DNA from: Litorisediminicola beolgyonensis
Lineage (GTDB): Bacteria > Pseudomonadota > Alphaproteobacteria > Rhodobacterales > Rhodobacteraceae
DNA: 64,000 nucleotides
Direction: 5' to 3'
Assembly (NCBI RefSeq): GCF_042679605.1
Contig: NZ_JBHTMU010000012.1
Span: forward strand, 38,997 to 102,996
Made by a program: the position numbers and the translations under genes. Each line of letters starts with the position of its first letter. Positions within the stretch are counted from its first letter, which is position 1. The notes below the pieces were generated by a model. It was not told the DNA's origin. It saw only the letters and a program-made list of their open reading frames with translations, and did not search any database. Shown here piece by piece: positions 53,370-62,281 of this stretch.

Positions 53370-54311
53370 CTACAATGCCTGGCTGGTCTCCGCTGCGTCG
53401 CCGCCGGGCAGCTTGACCATTTCTGCGGCGATTTCCGCGGCCAGGCGGGCATTGTTGAGCACCAGAGCGATGTTCGCCTCGAGCGAGCGGCCCTCGGTCA
53501 GCTCGTAGATCCGCTGGAGGAGATAGGGCGTCAGCGCCTTGCCGTAGATGCCGTGATCCTCGGCATCCTTCATCGCCTTGCCGATCACCGGGCTGAGCTC
53601 GGCGCGCGGGATCTCGGCCTCTTCGGGAATCGGGTTGGCGACAAGCTGGCCACCGGAAAGGCCAAGCACGGCGCGGGCGCGGTGCGCGCGGGCGATATCC
53701 GCGGGGTTGTCCATGCGGAGCGGCGCGCGCAGGCCCGAGGAGCGCGACCAGAAGGCCGGAAGCAGATCCTGGCCATAGGCGATGACCGGCACGCCGAGGG
53801 TCTCCAGCACTTCCAGGGTCTTCGGCAGGTCGAGAATGGCTTTCGCGCCCGCGGCCACCACCGTCACTGGGCTCTGGGACAACTCCTGAAGGTCGGCGGA
53901 GACGTCGAAGCTGGTCTCCGCGCCGCGATGAACGCCGCCGATGCCGCCGGTGGCGAAAACCGCGATGCCCGCGATCCGCGCGGCGATCATCGTCGCCGCG
54001 ACCGTGGTCGCCCCGGTGCGCCCCTCGGACATGCAGACCGCCATGTCGGCGCGGCTGAGTTTCGCGACCCCCTTCGCATCGGCCAGCGCCTCGAGCTGCG
54101 CGTCGTCGAGACCGACGCAGAGCGTGCCGTCGAGGACCGCGATCGTGGCCGGCTCGGCGCCGCCCTTGCGGACTTCGGCCTCGATGGCGCGCGCGGTCTC
54201 GAGGTTCTGGGGCCGGGGCATGCCATGGGTGATGATCGTCGATTCCAGCGCGACCACCGGTTTGCGGGTCTTGAGCGCATGTGCCACGGCGGGCGAAAGC
54301 TGAACGGTCAT
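53370..54311 (-). CDS. psuG: Pseudouridine-5'-phosphate glycosidase
   Basis: Splits pseudouridine 5'-phosphate to uracil and ribose-5-phosphate, salvaging the modified base from RNA turnover. The 313-residue product shows PVVALESTIITHGMPRPQNLETA, AVFATGGIGGVHRGAETSFDVSADL, VVAAGAKAILDLPKTLEVLETLGV and the C-terminal GKALTPYLLQRIYELTEG, all typical of PsuG. The start overlaps the kinase gene by four bases, forming a psuK-psuG unit. Confidence 0.97.
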   Translation of the reverse strand: MTVQLSPAVAHALKTRKPVVALESTIITHGMPRPQNLETARAIEAEVRKGGAEPATIAVLDGTLCVGLDDAQLEALADAKGVAKLSRADMAVCMSEGRTGATTVAATMIAARIAGIAVFATGGIGGVHRGAETSFDVSADLQELSQSPVTVVAAGAKAILDLPKTLEVLETLGVPVIAYGQDLLPAFWSRSSGLRAPLRMDNPADIARAHRARAVLGLSGGQLVANPIPEEAEIPRAELSPVIGKAMKDAEDHGIYGKALTPYLLQRIYELTEGRSLEANIALVLNNARLAAEIAAEMVKLPGGDAAETSQAL

Positions 54312-55210
54312 GACGGCGTGTCTCCTGAGACGTAATGGGCCGCGGCATCGAGCGCGGCGGCCAGTGCGGCGCTGCGATCATCGCCGCGCCCCTCGGCGGC
54401 GATATGCGCCGCCATGAACGTGTCGCCCGCGCCGGTCACCCGGGTCACGAGCACCTTGGGCGGCTCGGCGGTGATCAGCCCGTCGGCATCGGCCTCGGCG
54501 CAGGTGCGCCCGCCATCGGTGACGAGCGCCCGCATCGCGCCGCGCGCGATCAGCGCCTGCGCCGCCGCCGGTGCGTTCTCGAAGACGGTCTGGCAGAGCA
54601 GCCCGGCCTCCTCGAGATTGACATAGAGCGCCCCGCGCCCGGCCCTGAGGAAGGGCAGGAGCCGCTCGGCCTTGCCGGGCGAGGCGGGCGCCAGGCGCAG
54701 GTCCGCCGCGCCGAAGGCCGGGTCCTGCGCGATGTCCTCGAGAAGGCTCACGGTCAGATTGCCGTCAAGCGCCACCGGCCCGGCATAGGGCGCGGTCGCC
54801 GACCCAAGCCGTCCGTCGCGCAGGGGAGCGAGGATCTTGGCGCCCGCCGCCTCCAGCGAATGCGCGTCCGCGATCGCGGCAATGAGCCCGTTCGCGGCCT
54901 CGATCGCCATGTAGATGTCGGTGGGCAGGTCCTCGGAGACGTAGAGGTAGCCGGTGTCGAGCCCGAGCCCCTCGCAGGCCGCGATCAGCGCGGTGCCCTG
55001 CGGATCGCGCCCCAAAGCGCCCAGGAGCGCGGGCCGCATTCCGAAGCGCGCCAGCGTCATCGCGATGTTGAAGGCGACGCCGCCGGGGATGCGGGTGATG
55101 CGCCCGGGCAGGTCCGAGCCTTTCTCCATATGCCCCGGCGTGCGGCCGATCACGTCCCAGAGGACGGCTCCGATGCAGAGAATGTCAGGCGGGGCAGGGG
55201 CACGGGTCAT
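54308..55210 (-). CDS. psuK: PfkB-family sugar kinase, probable pseudouridine kinase
   Basis: 300-residue ribokinase-like enzyme with the N-terminal substrate region ILCIGAVLWDVIGRTP, GGVAFNIAMTLARFG, and the PfkB signature VTGAGDTFMAAHIAAEG with the catalytic Asp near residue 261. The coupling to psuG by a four-base overlap argues for phosphorylation of pseudouridine, giving the PsuG substrate. The ATG at 55210 is used; open sequence farther upstream belongs to the divergent gene region. No pseudouridine transporter is adjacent. Confidence 0.9.
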   Translation of the reverse strand: MTRAPAPPDILCIGAVLWDVIGRTPGHMEKGSDLPGRITRIPGGVAFNIAMTLARFGMRPALLGALGRDPQGTALIAACEGLGLDTGYLYVSEDLPTDIYMAIEAANGLIAAIADAHSLEAAGAKILAPLRDGRLGSATAPYAGPVALDGNLTVSLLEDIAQDPAFGAADLRLAPASPGKAERLLPFLRAGRGALYVNLEEAGLLCQTVFENAPAAAQALIARGAMRALVTDGGRTCAEADADGLITAEPPKVLVTRVTGAGDTFMAAHIAAEGRGDDRSAALAAALDAAAHYVSGDTPS

Positions 55211-55342
55211 GGGATCTCTTCTGCCCGGTTTTCGAGCAGTTTCGCAAGCGCCTCTGGACCTCGGGTGAAACTCGCGCGACATGGGAGACGTGGCTGCTCT
55301 GTCCCACCCAGCCGCACCGGCCCGCACTGGAAAGGTTTTTTG

Positions 55343-56644
55343 ATGCGTTTCGTTCTTCTTTGCCTCGCTGTCCTCGGTTGGAGCGCCGCTGCGCAGGCGC
55401 ATGAGGTCCGGCCCGCCATTGCCGATCTCGAGGTCACGGGCGGCAGGCTCAGCCTCGAGGTGACGTTGAACGCCGAAGCGCTGCTCGTCGGTGCGGATCT
55501 CGAAGGGGTCGCCGACACCGACGCGCTCGAGGCCTCGGACGAGATCGACGCGCTCCGGAAACTGCCGCCCGAGGATCTGGCCGCGCGGCTCGACGCCGAT
55601 GCGGCCGCGATTTCGGACGCGCTCTCGGTCACCGCGAACGGCACGCCGGTCGGCCTTGCGCTGGACCGCATCGCGCCGGGACCGGTGGACGACCCGTCGC
55701 TGCCCCGGGACACGCAGCTGGGCTTCACCGCCGAGCTCCCGCCCGGGGCGTCGGAACTGGTGGTCACCTGGCCCGCGAATTGGGGCATGCTGGTCCTGCG
55801 CCAGCAGGGCGTCGACGAGCCCTATACCGGCTATCTCGAAGGCGGCGTTCCCTCCGAGCCCATCGCGCTCGAGGGCGGAGGCGAGATGTCGGCGGGGCGC
55901 GCGTTCCTGGCCTATATTCCCGTGGGCTTCGAGCACATCGTGCCGATGGGGCTCGATCACATTCTCTTCGTGCTGGGGCTCTTCTTCCTCTCGACCCGGC
56001 TCGGCCCGCTTCTCTGGCAGATCAGCGCCTTCACCGCCGCCCATACGGTCACGCTGGCGCTCGGCGCGCTCGGGATCGTGAGCATCCCCGGCGCCATCGT
56101 CGAGCCTCTAATCGCCGCGTCGATCGTCTTCGTCGCGGTCGAGAACATCGTCTCGGATGGACTGAGCCGCTGGCGGCCCGTGGTGGTGTTCCTCTTCGGC
56201 CTTCTCCACGGGCTCGGCTTCGCCGCGGTGCTGGGCGAGTTCGGCCTGCCGTCCGGGCAATTCATCCCGGCGCTTCTGGGCTTCAATATCGGGGTCGAGA
56301 TCGGGCAGCTCTCGGTGATCGCTGCGGCCTTCGCGCTGGTCTATGTCGCGCTAGGCGTCGACGCGCTCGAGATCTCCGAGCGCACCGGCTACGCGACCTA
56401 TGGCGTCCTGACGCTGAGCTTCACCGCGCTCGCGCTCCTTCTCGGTGGCACGGGCTTCGCCGCGGCCATGGGCGCGCCCGCGCCGGTGTTCCTCCTGCCG
56501 CTCGCCGGCCTGTCGCTCCTGTGCCTGATCTCGGTCGCGCGGCGCGACGTGCTGAACGCCTATCGCGCCTATGTCGCGATCCCGGCCTCCGCCGCCATCG
56601 GCCTCGTTGGTCTCTGGTGGGTCATCGAGCGCGTCTTCCTGTAA
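55343..56644 (+). CDS. HupE/UreJ-like membrane protein with N-terminal exported domain
   Basis: 433 residues. A signal peptide (MRFVLLCLAVLGWSAAAQA) is followed by a soluble domain to about residue 200 (HEVRPAIADLEVTGGRLSLEV...). Then come about seven membrane helices with GFEHIVPMGLDHILFVLGLFFL, FTAAHTVTLALGAL, VENIVSDGLSRWRP and LLHGLGFAAVLGEFGLP, the His-rich HupE/UreJ_2 pattern. Such proteins are proposed metal (nickel or cobalt) permeases. No hydrogenase or urease gene is present, so the substrate is open. The ATG at 55343 is chosen for its signal peptide and AAAGG upstream. Confidence 0.88.
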   Translation: MRFVLLCLAVLGWSAAAQAHEVRPAIADLEVTGGRLSLEVTLNAEALLVGADLEGVADTDALEASDEIDALRKLPPEDLAARLDADAAAISDALSVTANGTPVGLALDRIAPGPVDDPSLPRDTQLGFTAELPPGASELVVTWPANWGMLVLRQQGVDEPYTGYLEGGVPSEPIALEGGGEMSAGRAFLAYIPVGFEHIVPMGLDHILFVLGLFFLSTRLGPLLWQISAFTAAHTVTLALGALGIVSIPGAIVEPLIAASIVFVAVENIVSDGLSRWRPVVVFLFGLLHGLGFAAVLGEFGLPSGQFIPALLGFNIGVEIGQLSVIAAAFALVYVALGVDALEISERTGYATYGVLTLSFTALALLLGGTGFAAAMGAPAPVFLLPLAGLSLLCLISVARRDVLNAYRAYVAIPASAAIGLVGLWWVIERVFL

Positions 56645-56884
56645 GCGGGGTCGAGGGGCTCTGTCCGCGCGACGGACTGAAGGTCCCGCTGAACCAGAAG
56701 ACGTCTTCTGCACGCTCCGCGGGGCTCATCACCTGATCGAGCGATGGCGACGCCGTTGCACTACCTGTCAAACGCCTGGCCCGCTCGTCATTGCGGACGA
56801 CGCCCAAGCGCCGCGCGTGAGCCTTTGGCCATCGTCACTACGATCCGCCCTTGCCATGGACGCGAAACTGCACAAGATCGCGGC

Positions 56885-57445
56885 ATGAGCGCGAGCTGTG
56901 ACGACCCTCCGATTCCAGCCGGCCTCCGGGACGTGCTCCAGAACAGCAGAGTGTCCCTCTCGCTTGCAGATTTCACCCAACACGATTGCCCGCTGATCGC
57001 GGTGAACGAGCGGTTCTGCGATCTGAGCGGATACCGGCAGGACGAGGTGTTGGGGCGCAATTGCCGCTTCCTGCAGCCCTCGGGCGGCGCGGGGCCGGTG
57101 CGTGAGCGGATGCGGACGTTTCTCCATGACGCCTCGCAGACGCATGGACGCTTCCTGATCCCCAATATCCGGCGCAACGGGAAGCTGTTTCTCAATCTCG
57201 TCTACATGAGCAAGCTGTATCGGCAGGGCGCCGTCGCGATGGTTCTCGGCTCGCAGTTTTCCGTCACCGGGAACAGCCAGCACGACACCGAGCTTTACGA
57301 CGCGGCGCTTCTTGAAGATCTCCGGATTTTGAAGGACGTTCTCAGCGAAAGTGCGATGTTGCTGGCGGGCAGCTACGAATCTCTGGCATCGTCTCACTCG
57401 ATCGTTGCGCAGGCAAAACTCGATGGGGTCGATGGAGAAGACTGA
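56885..57445 (+). CDS. Short LOV blue-light photoreceptor protein
   Basis: 186-residue protein built around one LOV/PAS domain. The flavin-binding core is LGRNCRFLQ with the photoactive Cys60, preceded by LIAVNERFCDLSGYRQDEV. IPNIRRNGKLFLNLVYMSKLY and the flavin-contact Gln in LGSQFSVT follow. After the core only about 55 helical residues remain and there is no effector domain, as in the short LOV proteins of Rhodobacter and Dinoroseobacter. It should bind FMN and form a cysteinyl adduct in blue light. The stop lies inside the start of the CheB/CheR kinase gene (14-base overlap), a strong hint that the two work together. Confidence 0.93.
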   Translation: MSASCDDPPIPAGLRDVLQNSRVSLSLADFTQHDCPLIAVNERFCDLSGYRQDEVLGRNCRFLQPSGGAGPVRERMRTFLHDASQTHGRFLIPNIRRNGKLFLNLVYMSKLYRQGAVAMVLGSQFSVTGNSQHDTELYDAALLEDLRILKDVLSESAMLLAGSYESLASSHSIVAQAKLDGVDGED

Positions 57446-60287
57446 GAACGGCGACGACATCTTTCCGGTCGTCGGAGTGGGTGCGTCGGCTGGTGGGCTT
57501 GAAGCCCTCAAGGAAATGTTCAGCGGCCACAAGCGCCTGCCGGACATGGCTTTTGTCGTCGTCCAGCATCTCGATCCCACGCACGAGTCGCTCATGGCAG
57601 AACTCATCGACCGCTACACGTCGATGCCGGTCCGCCAGGCGGAAGGGAACGAGCGTCTCAAGCCCAACCATGTCTACGTGATCCCGCCGGGCTATGGCCT
57701 TGCGGTGAAGGACGGAATCCTCAGCCTGACGGATTTCAAGGACCCGCGCGGCATGCGGCGCCCGATCGACGATTTCTTCGAGAGCCTCGCGCTCGACCAG
57801 AAGAATCTCGCGGCCTGCGTGATCCTCTCGGGCACCGGCGCCGATGGCAGCCGGGGTCTCCGGGCGATCAAGAAACATGGCGGGCTTTGCGTGGTCGAAC
57901 GCCCCGAAAGCGCCGCCTATGACGGCATGCCTTCCTCGGCGATCAGCACGGGGCTTGTCGACATCATATCCGAGCCGCGGGAGATCCTGGGCTATCTGAA
58001 ATCCTTCTTCGAACGCGGCAGCCTGACCGGCGACGAGGCGGAAGATGCGGGCCATGTCGCCGACAGCGTCGACGAGCTGTGCACCGTGCTTCGCGAAGCC
58101 GTCGGCCATGATTTCTCGCAATACAAGCGCAGCACGCTCAATCGCCGGATCGCGCGGCGCATGCAGGTGCTCGGCATCGAGGACAGCGCGCAATATATCG
58201 ACCGGCTGCGCCACGGGCCGGAGGAGTGCAACGCGCTCTTCCGCGATCTCCTGATCAACGTGACGCGCTTCTTCCGCGACCCCAAGCATTTCGACACCCT
58301 GAACCGGCTGGTCATCGATCCGCTCGTCGCCGAAAGCCGCGACGGCGAGGAATTGCGGGTCTGGGTGCCCGGCTGTTCCAGCGGCGATGAGGCCTATTCG
58401 ATCGCGATGCTGTTCGCGGCCGCGGTCCGCAAGCACGGCAAGCGGCCCTATGTGCAGATCTTCGCGACCGATATCGACGACAAGATGCTCGAACTGGCGC
58501 GGCAGGCCAGTTACCCGCTGGCCTCGCTGGGGGATATCCCGAAGGAGTTTCACGACGATTTCCTGCTGGTCGGACATGACCGGATCTCGATCGCGCCGCG
58601 CATCCAGGACATGGTGAGGTTCAGCGTGCACAACCTGGTGCGCGATCCTCCGTACTCCAAGATCGACCTGATTTCCTGCCGCAATCTCCTGATCTACTTC
58701 GAAGAGAGCCTGCAGAAGATCGTCATCCCGTTCTTCCACTTCGCCCTGAGAAAAGACGGGCGCCTGCTTCTTGGCCCGTCCGAGGCCATCGGTCGCTACG
58801 AGGACCTGTTCGAGGTCGTCGAGCAGAGCGCGCGTCTGTTCCGGCGGCGGAACGTAAAGAGCAACTACTCGCTCAAGCTCACGGCGGACAACCGGACGAC
58901 GCAGGCGCTGAGGCGTCTGGAGAAGACCCGGTCCGAGCCGGAACGCACGAGCCGCGTGGATGTCAGCGCGATGGAGATCGTCGCGCAGAAATACGCGCCG
59001 GTCAGCCTGCTGGTCGATCGCGAGGGCATGCTTCTCGATCGCTGGGGTTCCGCCGGTCGCTATCTCGAGTTCCCGGAACGGCTGGAGCGCAACGTGCACG
59101 TTCCGACGCTCGCCAAGCCGGGCCTTCGCGAAAAGATCGGGCCACTGATACGGCAGGTCTCGGAATCGGGACGCCGGGCCGGCGCGCTCGACGTCGAGGT
59201 GCGGACCGACTTCGGTACGCTGGGCGTGAAGGTCATCTGCGAGCCGGTGCAGGACTATGCGTTCCTGATCGTGATCGTGGAGACGAAGCCGCTCGAGGCC
59301 ACGGACAACGACGATTTCGACGAGTTCCAGTCCGACGACAACCAGATCCAGTTCCTCGAGGACGAGCTTCGGAACACACGGCACAGCCTGCGGTCCACGG
59401 TCGAAGAGCTTGAGACGGCCAACGAGGAGCTCAAAAGCTCGAACGAAGAAATGATGTCGATGAACGAAGAGCTTCAGTCGACGAACGAGGAGCTGACGAC
59501 GGTCAATGACGAGCTCAAGAACAAGCTCGATCAGCTGACGGTCGCCAACGCGGATCTCAAGAACTTCTTCGACAGCACCCAGCTTGCCGTCCTCGTTGTG
59601 GACGCGGATCTGAACCTTCGCAGTTTCACCGACGCCGCTCTCGAGATTTTCCCCATCGACAAGAGCTTCATCGGCCGTCCGCTGGACAAGATCCCGACGA
59701 AGCTCAGTGCCCGGCACATGATCGAGGATGCGCGCCGCGCCGCGATCGATGGCGAGCAGACCGAGACCAGCCTGCATTCCACGGAGCTTGAGGCGGAGTA
59801 CATTCTGCGGAGCATTCCCTACCGGCTCATGGATGGCGACATCGACGGCGCGACCCTCGTCTTCACCGACGTGACCGAAGCGCTTTCGCTGCAGCGCAAC
59901 CTGAGGGAAGAGCGCGAGCGCCTGAGACTTGTGCTCGAAGTGGCGAAGATCGGTATCTGGGAATACGAGCCTGCCACCGACAAGACGGTTCTCGATGCGA
60001 CCGAACGCGCGCTTCTGAACATCTCCGACGATGATCCGGCGGGCGCGATGGAACCGATCCTCGCGTCGCTGCCGTCGGAAGACCGGGATCGCGTGAACCG
60101 TGCGCTCAGGATGGCCATCGAGGGCGATCGCGAGTTCAACGAAACCTTCCGCGTTCCGCTTGGCGATGGAAAGTTCAGGTGGCTCCACGGCCTCGGCAAG
60201 CAGATCGAGGTCCATGGGTCCGGAAGTTCATCGGCGTCACGTTCGACATCTCGAAAGATCGAGAGCTGCTCGACCAGCGCGAATTGA
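57432..60287 (+). CDS. CheB-CheR-coiled-coil-PAS signalling protein, cut off from its HWE kinase by a frameshift
   Basis: Open frame of 951 residues. CheB methylesterase domain (about 8-195) has GASAGG with the Ser, VVQHLDP with the His and SGTGADGSRG with the Asp, so it looks active. CheR methyltransferase domain (about 205-460) has INVTRFFRD, WVPGCSSGDEAYSIAM and SCRNLLIYF. A strongly heptad coiled coil follows near 640-710 (ELETANEELKSSNEEMMSMN). Two PAS-like regions end in FRWLHGLGKQIEVHG. From base 60221 the homologous sequence continues in another frame; the residues after that point here are spurious. Restoring one base gives a single protein of 1144 residues. ATG at 57432 is used; 57423 is an alternative. 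Confidence 0.88.
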   Translation: MEKTENGDDIFPVVGVGASAGGLEALKEMFSGHKRLPDMAFVVVQHLDPTHESLMAELIDRYTSMPVRQAEGNERLKPNHVYVIPPGYGLAVKDGILSLTDFKDPRGMRRPIDDFFESLALDQKNLAACVILSGTGADGSRGLRAIKKHGGLCVVERPESAAYDGMPSSAISTGLVDIISEPREILGYLKSFFERGSLTGDEAEDAGHVADSVDELCTVLREAVGHDFSQYKRSTLNRRIARRMQVLGIEDSAQYIDRLRHGPEECNALFRDLLINVTRFFRDPKHFDTLNRLVIDPLVAESRDGEELRVWVPGCSSGDEAYSIAMLFAAAVRKHGKRPYVQIFATDIDDKMLELARQASYPLASLGDIPKEFHDDFLLVGHDRISIAPRIQDMVRFSVHNLVRDPPYSKIDLISCRNLLIYFEESLQKIVIPFFHFALRKDGRLLLGPSEAIGRYEDLFEVVEQSARLFRRRNVKSNYSLKLTADNRTTQALRRLEKTRSEPERTSRVDVSAMEIVAQKYAPVSLLVDREGMLLDRWGSAGRYLEFPERLERNVHVPTLAKPGLREKIGPLIRQVSESGRRAGALDVEVRTDFGTLGVKVICEPVQDYAFLIVIVETKPLEATDNDDFDEFQSDDNQIQFLEDELRNTRHSLRSTVEELETANEELKSSNEEMMSMNEELQSTNEELTTVNDELKNKLDQLTVANADLKNFFDSTQLAVLVVDADLNLRSFTDAALEIFPIDKSFIGRPLDKIPTKLSARHMIEDARRAAIDGEQTETSLHSTELEAEYILRSIPYRLMDGDIDGATLVFTDVTEALSLQRNLREERERLRLVLEVAKIGIWEYEPATDKTVLDATERALLNISDDDPAGAMEPILASLPSEDRDRVNRALRMAIEGDREFNETFRVPLGDGKFRWLHGLGKQIEVHGSGSSSASRSTSRKIESCSTSAN

Positions 60288-60865
60288 TGATCCGGGAGAT
60301 GAACCATCGCGTGAAGAACCTGTTCTCCGTGGTCTCCGCGATGGTGTCGATCGCGGGACGGGAGTCGGACGACTCGCAGGAGCTGGCCAACAGCCTGCGC
60401 AACCGCATCCACGCGCTCGGAAAGTCTCACGCCCTCACGCTCGGCCAGCCTCACGACATCGACCGGGCGGTCTTCCTGAGCGAGTTGATCGACACCGTCG
60501 TCGCACCGAACCTCTCAACCCAGACGATCGAGAAGACCGGCACACCGCTGGCCCTCAGCAACTCGCAGATCACGTCGCTGGCGCTCGTTCTTCACGAATG
60601 GGCCACGAACGCGACCAAGTACGGCGCGCTCTCGGTGCCAAGCGGGCAGATCGAGATCGCGTGGCAGACCGAAGACAACATGATCAAGCTCACCTGGATC
60701 GAGACCGGCCAGATGGAAAAGCCTGCCAGCGATCCGAGCGTGGGGTTCGGAACCGGACTGATCTCTGCTGCGGCACGTCAACTGGGGGGCAGCGCGACCG
60801 GCGAGTGCACCTCGGACGGTTACCGCCGCACGCTAACTTTCGAGGACAACGGCGTCGTTCACTGA
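60221..60865 (+). pseudogene. HWE-family histidine kinase module of the CheB-CheR protein (shifted frame)
   Basis: About 214 residues beginning RKFIGVTFDISKDRELLDQRE, the usual end of a PAS domain leading into a kinase. The H box is MIREMNHRVKNLFSVVSAMVSIAGR; the N box reads LALVLHEWATNATKYGAL; WIETG supplies the Trp-x-Glu of the HWE family; the G box is GFGTGLISAAARQLGG. The module itself is intact. It lacks a credible start of its own (an ATG at 60179 would overlap 109 bases and has no clear ribosome binding site). One missing C in a C run at 60219-60221 explains the break. Either a true mutation, a sequencing error or ribosomal slippage. Confidence 0.8.
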
Positions 60866-61231
60866 CGGCCGATCCGCAGCGGTCGCTTCGAGGAGAGCTT
60901 CGCGGAGGTCGCGGGACGACACCGGTTTTTCGACGAACTGGCACTCCGCGAACTCGGTTTGCAGCTCCGCGTGCCGGGAATTGGCGCTGGTGAAGATAAT
61001 CTTGCTGCCCTGGTTCTTCAGCTTGCGCGCGACCGGCCAGATCAGCTCGGTCCGGATGTTTATGTCCAGAAGCGCGACATCGGGCAGGCTGCTTTCAAGC
61101 GCGCCGAGCGCTTCGGAAATGGTCGAGCATTCGGAGTGAATGTCGAAGCCCAGATCTTCGACCAGCATGACAGTGTCCATGAGCACGATTGCCTCGTCCT
61201 CGACAATCATAACGCTACAAGTTCCAGTCAT
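60833..61231 (-). CDS. Single-domain response regulator
   Basis: 132-residue receiver with no output domain: acidic pair in VMIVEDEAIVLMDT, phospho-acceptor Asp in VALLDINI near residue 52, Ser/Thr switch in IIFTSANS, and Lys in VEKPVS. It is convergent with the HWE kinase and overlaps its end by 33 bases. Stand-alone receivers beside HWE kinases include LovR, which works with the LOV kinase LovK in Caulobacter. A role as phosphate sink or competitor for the neighbouring kinase is therefore plausible. ATG at 61231 is preferred over a start 18 codons upstream. Confidence 0.9.
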   Translation of the reverse strand: MTGTCSVMIVEDEAIVLMDTVMLVEDLGFDIHSECSTISEALGALESSLPDVALLDINIRTELIWPVARKLKNQGSKIIFTSANSRHAELQTEFAECQFVEKPVSSRDLREALLEATAADRPSVNDAVVLES

Positions 61232-61704
61232 GTGGGTGTGCCCAATCTCGGCGTTGAAAACGTACTCTGTCCAACGAACAACCATGCGGCCCCGCGGTTC
61301 CGAAGCGCCGAGAGATTTCTCCCGTGTCTCACACTTGATGCACCACGATTTGGTTCAGTTCGCTGGTAACGGGCTAACGTGCCTGCGAACTTTGGGGGAC
61401 AAGTGTGGCATGAGTGAGGTGCCCCACGACTTGCAGTCGCGTTGCATCGGTAGTGTGAGACGAGGGGACAAGCCGCGACAGCGTCGGGTAAAGATTGGCT
61501 TTCGGCTTCGGCACCGGACCGCTGCTGGCGCTGGTCGGCGTCTGTCGGCAGGACGACCGGTCCGGCTTCACGCGTCGCGGCATTCTCCGAACGAAACGCA
61601 GGAGCGGCCTCTGAATTGCAAGCCTCGCATAGCCGCCCTCGTGCCCGGCGCACTGGTGGGCGGCGCTTTGCCGCCCCACTTGAAGCGCTAGAAAGGAGAG
61701 ACAG
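61232..61704. other. Intergenic region between response regulator and hemerythrin gene
   Basis: A 473-base stretch with no convincing gene on either strand. It holds the divergent promoters. On the minus strand GGAAC at 61297-61301 is followed 20 bases later by CGTT (61273-61276), loosely like an ECF general-stress promoter but with long spacing. A hairpin with 7-base GC stem lies at 61658-61676 in the leader of the hemerythrin gene. Confidence 0.4.
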
Positions 61705-62274
61705 ATGCTCGATACCAGCTACACCATCCGCCAGGACGCCATGCCCGAAGAGATGCGCTTTCTCCTCGAGACCTATCCCCGCGACAGCTGGGAGGCGCAT
61801 CCCGGCTTCAAGGAAAAGACCCGTCAATGGCTTGGCGCGCACCAGATGTGCCGGCGCGTTGCCGAACAGATCCGGCGCGACACCGAGGTGATCCTCGACC
61901 GCGGCATGGCGCTCGACGACTATGCCGGGCGGCTCTCCTCCTACGGCGGCAGCCTCGTCGGAAACCTGCACGGCCACCATAGCTGGGAAGATCACGCCTA
62001 TTTCCCGGAACTCTCCGAGGCCGATCCCCGGTTCGATGCGGGCCTCGAGTTGCTCGAAAAAGACCATTCCGATCTGGATGCGGTGCTGGACGGGTTCACC
62101 CGGTCGGCGAACCGGTTGATAAAGCTGACCACGCTGGACGAGGCGCAGGCCTATGACGAGGCCGGACAGGTCCATGCCGCCAGCGCAACGATCGAGGCGT
62201 TTCTGAAGCGCCATCTGACCGACGAGGAAGAGTTGGCCGTGCCGCTCATCCTGCATCACCGGCTGAGGGGCTGA
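61705..62274 (+). CDS. Hemerythrin (HHE) domain protein
   Basis: 189-residue all-helical protein. Iron-ligand candidates appear in order: FLLETYPRDSWEAHPGF, HQMCRRVAEQI, LHGHHSWEDHAYFPEL, LLEKDHSDLDAVLDG and FLKRHLTDEEELAVPLILHH. The H-x-x-x-E and H-x-x-x-D spacing suits a non-haem di-iron site, so it may sense or scavenge oxygen or nitric oxide, or handle iron. Strong AAAGGAGAG upstream. It precedes the glutathionyl-hydroquinone reductase gene by seven bases, suggesting a shared redox or stress role. Confidence 0.85.
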   Translation: MLDTSYTIRQDAMPEEMRFLLETYPRDSWEAHPGFKEKTRQWLGAHQMCRRVAEQIRRDTEVILDRGMALDDYAGRLSSYGGSLVGNLHGHHSWEDHAYFPELSEADPRFDAGLELLEKDHSDLDAVLDGFTRSANRLIKLTTLDEAQAYDEAGQVHAASATIEAFLKRHLTDEEELAVPLILHHRLRG

Positions 62275-62281
62275 CGACGTC

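Noticed and set aside
54335..55342. 336-codon open extension upstream of the HupE/UreJ-like gene
   Set aside because: It runs antisense to psuK and lacks domain content; the true start at 55343 has a signal peptide and ribosome binding site.
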